Assembly: GCA_949987705.1 (NCBI GenBank)
Contig: OX465282.1
Span: 42,000,039 to 42,064,038, forward strand
Source of the DNA: Thereva unica
Lineage: Eukaryota; Arthropoda; Insecta; Diptera; Therevidae
Reading direction: 5' to 3'
DNA: 64,000 bases
The notes below the pieces were generated by a model. The model did not search any database and had not been told where the DNA came from. It worked only from the letters and a program-made list of their open reading frames with translations. How positions within the stretch are numbered: the first letter of the stretch is position 1; every line of letters starts with the position of its first letter. A program made the position numbers and the translations under genes. Positions 63,745 through 64,000 of the stretch are shown here, piece after piece.

Positions 63745-64000
63745 ATGAAAACTACATTAAAAATGCAAGGCACGTTGGAGACACAGCTAAGGCAGACAAT
63801 CTCCAACTATAATAAGACTTCCAAGCATAGAAGAACGGCAGGTTATATAAAAGGGAAGATTGAAACTATTAAAATAATATGGGAGAGGTTTGAGAGTAAT
63901 TACCTAGAATTAGGTGCAGCCGATGTTACTAGCATCAAAGACGAAAGTGTCCGGGATGAAGTAATTCGGTACGTACAAGGCACTCAGTTTCAGGAATTTG
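63745..64000 (+). CDS. BEL/Pao gag, N-terminal part (runs off the window)
   Basis: ATG at 63745, 85 codons open to the window edge without a stop, 123 bp after the primer site. The region GYIKGKIETIKIIWERFESN resembles the N-terminal gag segment (DUF1759-type) of BEL/Pao elements. Gag would assemble the particle; gag, protease, RT and integrase are normally one long polyprotein in this superfamily. Whether the element is intact lies beyond this window. Confidence 0.7.
   Translation, partial: MKTTLKMQGTLETQLRQTISNYNKTSKHRRTAGYIKGKIETIKIIWERFESNYLELGAADVTSIKDESVRDEVIRYVQGTQFQEF

Overview
The window is eukaryotic, most likely insect, repeat-rich DNA, and I find no host protein-coding gene in it. 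The assignment rests on the transposon set: R1/LOA-type LINEs, Ty3/gypsy elements of three kinds, a CR1-type LINE with a PHD finger in ORF1, a Tc1-type fragment and the start of a BEL/Pao element. AT-rich satellites and microsatellites fill the rest. I cannot name an order or species. Every similarity statement was made by eye inside this window.

Region 1 (1-16.7 kb) is satellite and foldback territory. A ~122 bp satellite arranged in 366 bp trimers (S1) fills 1-944 and 7.7-11.7 kb. Two foldback elements (F) lie at 1.1-2.1 and 11.7-12.7 kb. Four copies of a ~2 kb composite element, here called X, lie at 2.7-6.9 and 12.7-16.7 kb. X carries 269 bp tandem units (S3) at one end and a ~400 bp palindrome at the other.

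Region 2 (16.9-31.6 kb) is minus-strand retroelements. A broken R1/LOA-type LINE (family A) has an ORF1 into which a piece of its own reverse transcriptase has been spliced. Next to it is a 5,291 bp gypsy unit (gypsy A) present twice head to tail; both units carry the same inactivating lesions.

Region 3 (31.6-44.8 kb) is a ~490 bp tandem duplication. Its second copy is split by a complete 12,020 bp LTR element (element G: 2.34 kb LTRs, TG..CA ends, CTCT target duplication, tRNA-Lys-type primer site). G keeps an intact gag and a protease joined by a textbook -1 frameshift signal, but has no reverse transcriptase or integrase. Its left LTR contains a fifth X copy that the right LTR lacks, which gives an internal empty site and dates X as the younger insertion.

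Region 4 (44.8-57.1 kb) holds fragments of LINE A and gypsy A, then a cluster of elements inside TA-rich microsatellites: a ~956 bp terminal-inverted-repeat element, a ~4 kb element carrying 28 units of a 128 bp satellite (S2, related to S1 but inverted), and a Tc1-type element with ~345 bp inverted repeats.

Region 5 (57.1-64 kb) is plus-strand: a degraded CsRn1-type gypsy gag-protease, a CR1-type LINE with intact ORF1 and truncated endonuclease, a hairpin-rich stretch, and the 5' LTR end, tRNA-Tyr primer site and first 85 gag codons of a BEL/Pao element running off the window.

The genes do not form one pathway. The unifying theme is one satellite superfamily (S1/S2/S3, sharing the core ATGGGTATCAAATGAAAGG) that occurs both as long arrays and as cargo of mobile elements.
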